Shown here: positions 1 through 5,013 of the stretch, one piece after another | Layout of the letters: every line of letters starts with the position of its first letter | How positions within the stretch are numbered: position 1 is the stretch's first letter | NCBI GenBank assembly: GCA_028289305.1 | Contig: JANQQO010000150.1 | Span: forward strand, 1-5,013 | Direction: 5' to 3' | DNA length: 5,013 nt | Source: Rickettsiales bacterium | GTDB taxonomy: Bacteria; Pseudomonadota; Alphaproteobacteria; Rickettsiales; JANQQO01 | Program-made: the position numbers and the translations under genes | Notes under the pieces: generated by a model | The model's input: only the letters and a program-made list of their open reading frames with translations | Databases searched by the model: none | What the model was told of the DNA's origin: nothing

Positions 1-2
1 TT

Positions 3-23
3 GCTCCCCCTTGAGGGGGGAGC
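3..23. repeat. Left palindrome of the inverted-repeat element
   Basis: Perfect 8-bp stem: GCTCCCCC (3-10) pairs with GGGGGAGC (16-23) around a five-base loop TTGAG (11-15). There is no T-run after it on either strand, so it is not a typical intrinsic terminator. It is the reverse-complement partner of the palindrome at 154-176. Confidence 0.8.
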
Positions 24-74
24 AGCTGAGCTAGGGAGCGTTTAGCGACCGCAGCGAGGCGAGGGGGTGATTCT

Positions 75-98
75 GAAGACAGAAGACAGAAGACAGAA
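75..98. repeat. Short tandem repeat, (GAAGACA)x3 plus partial copy
   Basis: Three perfect head-to-tail copies of the 7-mer GAAGACA occupy 75-95, followed by a partial GAA (96-98). The repeat lies exactly in the spacer between the two arms of the surrounding inverted-repeat element. Seven-base units like this can change copy number by replication slippage. It lies outside any coding frame I accept, so it would not cause a frameshift in a gene. Confidence 0.85.
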
Positions 99-153
99 AA
101 GAACACCCCCACCAGATTTCCTAAGTTCGTCTTCGGCTCACTAAGTAAATCTT

Positions 154-176
154 GCCTCCCCCCTCAAGGGGGAGGT
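154..176. repeat. Right palindrome of the inverted-repeat element
   Basis: Stem of nine pairs: GCCTCCCCC (154-162) with GGGGGAGGT (168-176), the outermost pair being G-T, around a five-base loop CTCAA (163-167). Nineteen bases (156-174) are the exact reverse complement of 4-22. AT-rich sequence carrying the promoter of the next gene begins immediately to its right. Confidence 0.8.
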
Positions 177-210
177 AAAACAAATTAATCCTAAAAATTC
201 TATTTTCTTA

Positions 211-239
211 TTGACTTATAGTGTTTTTTATACTATAAA
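211..239 (+). promoter_or_regulatory. Sigma-70-type promoter for the 381-935 gene
   Basis: A -35 box TTGACT (211-216; five of six matches to TTGACA) is followed after exactly 17 bases by a -10 box TATAAA (234-239; five of six matches to TATAAT). The surroundings are very AT-rich, unlike the rest of the window. Transcription would be expected to start near 245-247, giving a leader of about 135 bases before the ATG at 381. Boxes and spacing are read directly; activity and start site are inferred. Confidence 0.75.
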
Positions 240-286
240 TAGAGTGTATTTTTGTGTTTTGTGCACATAAAGAAAGCAATACGGCG

Positions 287-308
287 GTTAAGCAGCCCGT
301 CGTTTAAC
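287..308 (+). promoter_or_regulatory. Possible hairpin in the 5' leader
   Basis: GTTAAGC (287-293) can pair with GTTTAAC (302-308) over seven pairs, including one G-T pair, around an eight-base loop. It lies about 40 bases into the predicted leader of the 381-935 gene and is followed a few bases later by T-rich sequence (316-339). It could be a regulatory or stabilising structure or chance folding. No known riboswitch consensus is recognisable. Confidence 0.3.
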
Positions 309-370
309 ATATTAAGTATTTGTTTTTCTGTATTTTTTGCCCTGTGTGGGGCTAGGTCTTCTAAGAAAGA

Positions 371-376
371 AGGTGA
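371..376 (+). promoter_or_regulatory. Ribosome binding site that decides the ATG at 381
   Basis: AGGTGA, a perfect six-base match to the complement of the 16S rRNA 3' end, sits four bases before the ATG at 381. The reading frame is open upstream as far as a TAG at 240-242 and contains a TTG (252) and a GTG (261). Neither has a Shine-Dalgarno sequence, and both lie almost at the predicted transcript start. This favours 381 as the start. Confidence 0.75.
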
Positions 377-380
377 AGAA

Positions 381-935
381 ATGATTTCGTTCGAGGTGAA
401 AGCTTCAGATGGAGCAATTGTGACATGTACTGCGCAGGAAGAGGACCTTCCTGGAATGCATGCCGGAGGCAGCCTTGCAAACATGCAATTCTCTGGCATG
501 GAAATTGTGCTGCCTGAGTTGACGTTCAACACCACTCTTGACCGCAAGGCATTTTGTAAGGCCCTACGCAGTTTCGCCTGTGGAAAGGTGATCGACGCTG
601 CACAGGGTGGTGACGCCATTGCTTTCTCAAGGGAGGTCGAAGTTGCCTTTGATATGTGTGTCGCTGATAATAGCGGCAACAGCATCAAAACAGCTTTGTC
701 CACTCTGAAGGAAGAAGTGACCACTCTACTACAGCTGCTGGTCATGCTTGGCAGTAAGCACGACGTGGCGGAGCTTGAAGAGCTGTTTCGAACAGTCTCT
801 TTTCAAACAACGACAAAATCTCCGCACTACGAGAGTAAGACGAATACGCCCGCAGAACTTCGGATTATGCTGGATGCGCTTCAGTCCAGAGAAGAGCTTC
901 CAATGCGTTCGTTCTTCGAAGGTTCCAAAAATTAA
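381..935 (+). CDS. Hypothetical protein, 184 aa, function unknown
   Basis: I do not recognise this protein. From the ATG at 381 it is 184 residues long, and it looks soluble: no signal peptide or membrane helix is apparent from that start. The first half (1-100) mixes short beta-prone stretches (ISFEV, GMEIVLPELTF, REVEVAF) with glycine-rich turns and holds all four cysteines (16, 59, 67, 93). Residues 101-138 form a probable amphipathic helix with a leucine-rich core (TTLLQLLVML at 114-123) and acidic flanks, which could support oligomerisation. The C-terminus is polar, with another likely helix at 157-173. The gene is supported as real by a good promoter (211-239), a strong Shine-Dalgarno sequence and a terminator 25 bases after its TAA. 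It stands alone and converges on coaD. An alternative start (TTG 252 or GTG 261) would add up to 43 residues including a hydrophobic stretch; I consider it less likely. Composition is more AT-rich than gyrA, so it may be accessory or acquired DNA. Confidence 0.72.
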   Translation: MISFEVKASDGAIVTCTAQEEDLPGMHAGGSLANMQFSGMEIVLPELTFNTTLDRKAFCKALRSFACGKVIDAAQGGDAIAFSREVEVAFDMCVADNSGNSIKTALSTLKEEVTTLLQLLVMLGSKHDVAELEELFRTVSFQTTTKSPHYESKTNTPAELRIMLDALQSREELPMRSFFEGSKN

Positions 936-951
936 AGCCGCTGTGGCGGTT
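927..951 (-). terminator. Probable intrinsic terminator for the gyrA-coaD transcript (- strand)
   Basis: On the - strand, AACCGC (951-946) pairs with GCGGCT (941-936) across a CACA loop, a six-pair stem with one G-T pair. It runs directly into a T-rich tail TTTAATTTTT (936-927). This is the layout of an intrinsic terminator for transcripts leaving coaD leftward. The tail overlaps the last codons and stop of the convergent gene at 381-935. Confidence 0.5.
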
Positions 952-959
952 TTGCGTAC

Positions 960-996
960 GGCCCGTCATCCCTTTTGGGGGTGGCGGGCCTTTTTT
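960..996 (+). terminator. Strong intrinsic terminator of the 381-935 gene (+ strand)
   Basis: GGCCCGTCATCCC (960-972) pairs with GGGTGGCGGGCC (979-990) plus the adjoining G978. This makes a stem of 13 pairs, two of them G-T, around the loop TTTTG (973-977). Six T residues follow at once (991-996). It lies 25 bases after the TAA at 933-935 and four bases before the end of coaD, so it separates the two convergent units. Confidence 0.88.
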
Positions 997-1000
997 ATTG

Positions 1001-1489
1001 CTACGCCGCGTGTTGGTAAAACGCTTGGAGGCGTTCGGCGACAAAGGGAGAGACGAAGGGGGTGATATCGCCGCCGAGGCGCGCGACTTCTTTCACCAGG
1101 CGCGAGGCGATGAAATGGGTGGTTTCTGAGGCTGGAAGGAAGATGGTTTCTAGGCCAGGCTGTAATTTCGCATTCATCGCTGCAAGCTGAAATTCATATT
1201 CAAAATCTGACACCGCGCGCAGGCCGCGAATGATGACACTTGCGTGATGCTGCTTAGCAAAATCAACGAGTAGGCCGTTAAACGATTCAACACGGACATG
1301 GCTTAGGGAAGCAATGTCGTTCTCCACCATGTCTTCACGCTCTTTTAAGCTGAAGATCGGGGTTTTAGGAATGTCGGCGGCAACGGCGATGATGAGCTCG
1401 TCTACGACTGTGAGAGCGCGCTTGATGATGTCCGTATGGCCATTGGTGATGGGATCAAACGTGCCGGGGTAAATGCCAATTGTGCTCAT
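1001..1489 (-). CDS. coaD: Phosphopantetheine adenylyltransferase (CoaD)
   Basis: This cytoplasmic enzyme transfers AMP from ATP to 4'-phosphopantetheine, giving dephospho-CoA and pyrophosphate, the penultimate step of coenzyme A synthesis. At 162 residues it has the usual length of bacterial CoaD and a single nucleotidyltransferase Rossmann-like domain. Visible signatures are PGTFDP (8-13), the TxGH nucleotide-binding motif TNGH (15-18, with His18), Lys42, the IIRGLR motif (86-91, with Arg88 and Arg91), the segment around Glu99 (FEYEFQ), and the second signature IASRLVKEVA (127-136). Numbering matches Escherichia coli CoaD at these positions. The start is ATG at 1489, fixed by the family N-terminus (STIGIYPGTFDP). 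The Shine-Dalgarno sequence before it is poor, so translation may be coupled to gyrA, which ends 24 bases upstream. The gyrA-coaD order is common in Alphaproteobacteria and suggests cotranscription without a metabolic link. Confidence 0.97.
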   Translation of the reverse strand: MSTIGIYPGTFDPITNGHTDIIKRALTVVDELIIAVAADIPKTPIFSLKEREDMVENDIASLSHVRVESFNGLLVDFAKQHHASVIIRGLRAVSDFEYEFQLAAMNAKLQPGLETIFLPASETTHFIASRLVKEVARLGGDITPFVSPFVAERLQAFYQHAA

Positions 1490-1513
1490 GTGTTTATGGC
1501 TGGGGTTGTTGCG

Positions 1514-4330
1514 TTATGCCTCGTTAGAATCGTCGCTTTCTTCTGGTGCGGGCGCTTCTTCTTCTGCTTCTGCTTCTGAGGCTTCTGTGGGCGGGTTTTC
1601 TTCTACGGTGGTTTCTTCTTCTGATGCGTCTTCTAGCGCGTCTTCTGCTTCCTCACCTTCTTCGTCATTCTCAGCGATGCGCGCGGCGGAGACGACCTTT
1701 TCGCCCTCGGCGATTTTGAACAAGGTGACGCCCTGGGTGCTGCGGCCGGCGATGCGAATATCGCTGACAGGACAGCGGATGAGCTTGCCTTTATCGGTGA
1801 TGAGCATGATTTCATCGCCAGTTTTGACTGGGAAACTCGCAACCACGAGGCCGTTTCGTGCGGAGGTGGCGATGTTGACGATGCCTTTACCAGCGCGGTT
1901 GGTGGTGCGGTATTCATAAGCGGAGGAGCGCTTGCCGTAGCCGTTTTCGGTGATGGTGAGGATGAGTTCTTCAGCGCGCGCGTAATTTTCGACTGTTTCC
2001 TGCGGTAGATCGGTATCGACATCGCCAAGGAAGGAGGCAACATCGGTACCCTCCTCTGAGCGGGCGATGGCGCGGCGATTCTCTACCGGGATTTTGAGGT
2101 ATTTATCGCGGATTTCGATATCGCTATCCGCGCTACCAAGCACGGTTTGGGAGATGACGTAATCGCCTTTGGAGAGGGACATGCCTCTGACGCCAACGGA
2201 GTTGCGGCCTTTGAATACGCGGACGGAATCGACCGAGAAGCGAATGGCTTTGCCTTCGTGGCTAGCGAGGAGGATGTCTTGCTGTTCGTTGCAGACATGG
2301 ACGCCGATGAGCTGATCGCCCTCTTCGAGCTTCATGGCGATTTTGCCGTTGGATGGCACGCGCTTGAAATCGGAGAGCTTGTTGCGGCGGACATGGCCGC
2401 TACGGGTGGAGAACATGATGTCTTGCGTCTCCCACGCGTCTTCATCTTCAGGGAGCGGCATGACGATGTTGATGGTTTCGCCTTCTTCAAGCGGGAAGAT
2501 ATTCATGAGCGAACGGCCGCGCGACTGTGGACCGCCCATGGGGAGTTTATAGACTTTGAGCTTATAGACCTTACCCGCAGTGGAGAAGAAGAGCACCGGT
2601 GTGTGCGTGTTGGCGACGAAGAGCTCGGTGGTGATATCTTCTTCGCGGACGGTCATGCCGGCACGGCCTTTGCCTCCACGGCGCTGTGCGCGATAGGTCG
2701 AGAGCGGCACGCGCTTGATATAGCCACCCATGGTGACGGTGACGACCATATCTTCCTTTTGGATGTGGTCTTCGATGTCTTCTTCGAACTCGGACTCGGT
2801 GATTTGCGTGAGGCGCGGGGTGGCGAATTCTTCCTTGATGGTGATGAGCTCTTTTCGCAGCATGGTGATGAGGCGATCTGGCGAAGCGAGGATATCGAGG
2901 TAGTCGGTGATGCTGGTAGCGAGCCCTTGGAGTTCTTCATCGATTTTATTGCGCTCTAGGCCGGTGAGGCGGGAGAGTTTCATCTCTAGGATAGCTTTGG
3001 CTTGCGCTTCGGTAAGCGTACATTTGCCGTTATTCACCTGGTTATCGGCATCGTCGACCAGGGCGATGAGTGGTGCGACATCAGCAGCATCCCACTCGCG
3101 AGCGAGGAGTTCTTCTTTCGCCGCATTAGGGTCTGCAGCGCCGCGAATAACGGCGATGACTTCATCGATATTAGCAACAGCGATGGCCAGGCCGATGAGC
3201 ACATGCGCGCGATCGCGGGCTTTGTTGAGCAGGTATTGCGTGCGGCGGGTGGTGACTTCTTTACGGAAAGTGATGAAGGCATCAAGCACCTGTTTGACGT
3301 TCATCAGCTCTGGTTTGCCGTGATCTAGCGCGAGAGTATTAACGCCGAAGGAGGTTTGCAGCGGGGTGAATTTATAGAGCTGGTTTAAGATAACATCGGC
3401 GACGGCATCGCGGCGGACCTCGACCACGACGCGTACACCGCTTTTATCCGACTCATCGCGGAGATCTGTGATGCCTTCGATTTTTTTCTCACGCACTAAC
3501 TCGGCGATGCGCTCAACCATTTTGGCTTTGTTGACCTGGTAAGGCACCTCGGTGATGATGATGGCGTCTTTGCCATTTAGTTCCTGAACGTCTGCTTTGC
3601 CGCGAATAACGACCGAGCCGCGGCCGGTGTGGAGGGCGGAGTGGCAGCCGGAGCGACCAAGGATGACGCCGCCAGTAGGAAAATCTGGGCCAGGAAGAAC
3701 GGTTTCAATTTCATCAATGCCGGCTTCGGGTTTATCGAGGAGCATGCAGCACGCTTCGATCACCTCGCCGAGATTATGCGGCGGGATGTTGGTCGCCATA
3801 CCAACAGCGATGCCCCCTGCCCCATTAACCAGGATATTTGGGAATTCAGCAGGGAGAACGACAGGCTCACGCTCGGTGGCATCGTAATTGTCTTGCCAAT
3901 CGACCGTGTCTTTATCGATATCGCTGATGAGGGTGTGGGCAGGCTTGGCTAGGCGGGCTTCTGTATAGCGCATGGCAGCGGCATCATCACCATCCATGGA
4001 GCCGAAGTTCCCCTGGCCATCAACCAGCGGCAAGCGGAGTGAGAAATCTTGCGCCATGCGCACCAGTGCATCGTAAATAGCGGAATCGCCATGCGGGTGG
4101 TATTTACCCATGACATCCCCGACGATACGGGCGCATTTTTTATAGGGGCGGTTATAATCAACACCCATTTCTTTCATCGCGTAGAGAATGCGGCGGTGGA
4201 CTGGTTTTAAGCCATCGCGAACATCTGGCAGGGCGCGGCTGACGATCACGCTCATCGCGTAATCGAGATAAGCGCTGCGCATCTCCTCTTCTATGGGGAT
4301 GGGAAGTATTTCAGCGGTGTTGTCAGACAA
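1514..4330 (-). CDS. gyrA: DNA gyrase subunit A
   Basis: GyrA is the breakage-reunion subunit of the A2B2 type IIA topoisomerase that introduces negative supercoils using ATP hydrolysed by GyrB. The catalytic Tyr122 follows Arg121 in AAAMRYTE. The quinolone-binding region is canonical, with KYHPHGDSAIYD at 76-87, so Ser83 and Asp87 are the susceptible-type residues and numbering matches E. coli. The N-terminal winged-helix/tower region includes ILVNGAGGIAVGMATNIPPH (166-185). A coiled-coil/C-gate segment lies near 360-500 (AILEMKLSRLTGLE at 446-459). The GyrA box QRRGGKG (549-555) opens the C-terminal beta-pinwheel and identifies gyrase rather than ParC. The pinwheel has an extra segment at about 731-788, followed by an acidic tail at about 887-938, making the protein longer than the roughly 875-residue E. 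coli GyrA. The start is TTG at 4330, giving MSDN as in E. coli MSD; no Shine-Dalgarno sequence precedes it. No frameshift is seen. Confidence 0.98.
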   Translation of the reverse strand: MSDNTAEILPIPIEEEMRSAYLDYAMSVIVSRALPDVRDGLKPVHRRILYAMKEMGVDYNRPYKKCARIVGDVMGKYHPHGDSAIYDALVRMAQDFSLRLPLVDGQGNFGSMDGDDAAAMRYTEARLAKPAHTLISDIDKDTVDWQDNYDATEREPVVLPAEFPNILVNGAGGIAVGMATNIPPHNLGEVIEACCMLLDKPEAGIDEIETVLPGPDFPTGGVILGRSGCHSALHTGRGSVVIRGKADVQELNGKDAIIITEVPYQVNKAKMVERIAELVREKKIEGITDLRDESDKSGVRVVVEVRRDAVADVILNQLYKFTPLQTSFGVNTLALDHGKPELMNVKQVLDAFITFRKEVTTRRTQYLLNKARDRAHVLIGLAIAVANIDEVIAVIRGAADPNAAKEELLAREWDAADVAPLIALVDDADNQVNNGKCTLTEAQAKAILEMKLSRLTGLERNKIDEELQGLATSITDYLDILASPDRLITMLRKELITIKEEFATPRLTQITESEFEEDIEDHIQKEDMVVTVTMGGYIKRVPLSTYRAQRRGGKGRAGMTVREEDITTELFVANTHTPVLFFSTAGKVYKLKVYKLPMGGPQSRGRSLMNIFPLEEGETINIVMPLPEDEDAWETQDIMFSTRSGHVRRNKLSDFKRVPSNGKIAMKLEEGDQLIGVHVCNEQQDILLASHEGKAIRFSVDSVRVFKGRNSVGVRGMSLSKGDYVISQTVLGSADSDIEIRDKYLKIPVENRRAIARSEEGTDVASFLGDVDTDLPQETVENYARAEELILTITENGYGKRSSAYEYRTTNRAGKGIVNIATSARNGLVVASFPVKTGDEIMLITDKGKLIRCPVSDIRIAGRSTQGVTLFKIAEGEKVVSAARIAENDEEGEEAEDALEDASEEETTVEENPPTEASEAEAEEEAPAPEESDDSNEA

Positions 4331-4402
4331 GGTGGTAAAAAAAATACTATGCGTTTTAGAACGGCTTATTTTTTACAACAGTAGCGCGCGTTACGCAACG
4401 GT
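4331..4402 (-). promoter_or_regulatory. mgtE-gyrA intergenic region, possible weak gyrA promoter
   Basis: These 72 bases separate the end of mgtE from the gyrA start. On the - strand a poor promoter candidate can be drawn: TTGCGT (4398-4393) and TAAAAA (4375-4370) with a 17-base spacer, weak matches to both consensus boxes. An eight-T run (4344-4337) lies just before the start, followed by ACCACC, which is not a ribosome binding site. No stable terminator hairpin is evident, so transcription from mgtE may continue into gyrA. The promoter call is tentative. Confidence 0.25.
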
Positions 4403-5013
4403 TTAAATGAGCAGCCAAGCAGCAAGGCCCAGGAAAATGAAGAAGGCGGCAACGTCGGTGATGGTAGTTAGGAATACGCCAGAGGCAATGGCAGGATCAA
4501 CGCCGAAGCGGGTGAGCAAAAGCGGAATAACCGCACCGGCGAGGCCGGCGATAGCAAGGGCAACGATGGTAGAGGCGGCAAAAACGAGGCTGAGATAAGC
4601 ATCGTGGTAGTAAAGATAGGATACGGTGGCGACCAGGACGGCGAAGGCCAGCCCATTGATGAACGAGGCGGCGATTTCTTTCGCCACGACGCGGCGGGCA
4701 TTATTTGTGGTGAGTTCCTTAGTGGCAATACCACGAACGGCGATGGTGAGGGTTTGGGTGCCCGCATTGCCGGCCATGGAAGCAACGATGGGCATGAGCA
4801 CTGCCAAGGCAACAATTTGCTGGATTGCATCTTCAAAGACGGCGATGACGGCAGAAGCGGCAATGGCAGTGAGGAGGTTAATGAAAAGCCAGGGAAAGCG
4901 TTTTTTACTGGTTTTCCAGAGGTCGGAGAAGAGGTCAGTCTGGCTGACCCCGCCGAGGCGCATGATGTCTTCCTGCGCTTCTTCCTGCAACACATCGACG
5001 ATATCATCGACTG
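4403..5013 (-). CDS. mgtE: MgtE-family magnesium transporter, C-terminal part (cut by window edge)
   Basis: MgtE is a homodimeric Mg2+-selective channel of the inner membrane, gated by cytosolic N and CBS domains that sense Mg2+. The visible 202 residues are the C-terminal end; the N domain and most of the CBS pair lie beyond position 5013. The frame is open to the edge, beginning VDDIVDVLQEEAQEDI, which matches the end of the CBS2 domain and the connecting helix in this family. Five membrane helices follow, at about 39-61, 65-80, 111-133, 139-164 and 177-200 counting from the first visible residue. The pore helix carries MPIVASMAGNAGTQ (73-86), with GNAGTQ at 81-86. The last helix carries TTITDVAAFF with Asp186, corresponding by motif to the pore Mg2+-binding aspartate of Thermus MgtE. 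The stop is TAA at 4405-4403. The GTG at 4993 is internal, not the start. The gene lies 72 bases upstream of gyrA on the same strand. Confidence 0.93.
   Translation of the reverse strand, partial: VDDIVDVLQEEAQEDIMRLGGVSQTDLFSDLWKTSKKRFPWLFINLLTAIAASAVIAVFEDAIQQIVALAVLMPIVASMAGNAGTQTLTIAVRGIATKELTTNNARRVVAKEIAASFINGLAFAVLVATVSYLYYHDAYLSLVFAASTIVALAIAGLAGAVIPLLLTRFGVDPAIASGVFLTTITDVAAFFIFLGLAAWLLI

Larger units (their letters stand above)
3..176. repeat. Composite inverted-repeat element (paired GC-rich palindromes)
   Basis: Two hairpin-forming palindromes bound this non-coding stretch. The left one (3-23) pairs eight bases on each side of a TTGAG loop. The right one (154-176) pairs nine, including one G-T pair, around a CTCAA loop. 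The 19-mer CTCCCCCTTGAGGGGGGAG at 4-22 recurs exactly as its reverse complement at 156-174, so the palindromes are inverted copies. The similarity extends inward: each arm ends in a G-rich block facing the centre (GAGGGGGTGATTC at 61-73; GGTGGGGGTGTTC when 101-113 is read on the - strand). Both arms therefore look like diverged copies of one repeat unit of about 70 bases, inserted head to head. The right arm also contains an imperfect stem, AGATTT (114-119) with AAATCT (147-152). No protein is encoded. It could be a REP/MITE-like intergenic repeat family; membership is inferred, since only this one locus is visible. The element may start before position 1. Confidence 0.75.

Noticed and set aside
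3..176. Palindromes as intrinsic terminators or as a CRISPR array
   Set aside because: Neither hairpin is followed by a T-run on either strand. There are only two copies, in inverted orientation, and no regular unique spacers.
229..234. TATACT as the -10 box of the orphan-gene promoter
   Set aside because: It resembles the consensus but lies only 12 bases from TTGACT. The TATAAA at 234-239 gives the optimal 17-base spacing.
233..745. Long - strand open frame opposite the orphan gene (170 codons)
   Set aside because: It has no ribosome binding site or promoter on its strand, a Ser/Arg/Ala-rich composition typical of an antisense shadow, and it covers the + strand promoter. The + strand gene has all expected signals.
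748..1065. + strand open frame running from the orphan gene into coaD
   Set aside because: It reads through the strong terminator, is very basic, has no start signal and overlaps two better-supported genes in other frames.
2147..2959. 270-codon open frame antisense to gyrA
   Set aside because: It is a mirror of gyrA codon bias in a GC-rich gene. The Asp/Glu/Phe/His-rich composition with no recognisable motif and no promoter or ribosome site argues against a real gene.
4280..4297. Alternative gyrA start at the ATG of residue 17, preceded by GAAGAGGAG
   Set aside because: The purine-rich sequence abuts the ATG with no spacing and simply encodes the conserved EEE. Starting there would delete N-terminal residues shared with other GyrA proteins.
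4337..4365. Possible mgtE terminator: small hairpin CGTT-CTAA-AACG followed by T8 on the - strand
   Set aside because: The stem is only four pairs and the T-run begins about nine bases after it, so it does not fit an intrinsic terminator.

Overview
The window comes from a bacterial chromosome, most likely an alphaproteobacterium. The evidence is an alphaproteobacterial-style GyrA (extra segment in the C-terminal domain, long acidic tail), coaD placed directly downstream of gyrA as in many Alphaproteobacteria, and a CoaD that conserves every signature residue of the family. I cannot name the genus. Palindromic intergenic repeats such as those at the left end occur in several alphaproteobacterial genomes, but that is a recollection and I could not check it here.

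Layout, left to right. Positions 1-176 hold no gene. They hold an inverted pair of GC-rich palindromes that share an identical 19-base sequence in opposite orientation, with a small 7-base tandem repeat in the centre. Positions 177-380 are AT-rich and contain a good sigma-70-type promoter on the + strand and a leader of about 135 bases. The + strand then carries one small gene of unknown function (381-935, 184 aa) with a strong Shine-Dalgarno sequence. It ends at a back-to-back terminator region (927-996) shared with the convergent genes.

Everything from 1001 to the right edge is on the - strand and reads right to left. First comes the C-terminal part of an MgtE-type magnesium channel/transporter, cut by the window edge. 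A 72-base gap follows, then gyrA (DNA gyrase subunit A, 938 aa, TTG start). After a 24-base gap comes coaD (phosphopantetheine adenylyltransferase, 162 aa). gyrA and coaD are probably cotranscribed; mgtE may read into them because no convincing terminator separates it from gyrA. The three are housekeeping functions (Mg2+ uptake, DNA supercoiling, coenzyme A synthesis) without an obvious shared pathway.

The accessory part is the left 1 kb: the repeat element plus an orphan gene that has its own promoter and terminator. I see no strong evidence of a new multi-gene system. The orphan gene and the repeat element are the parts worth following up.
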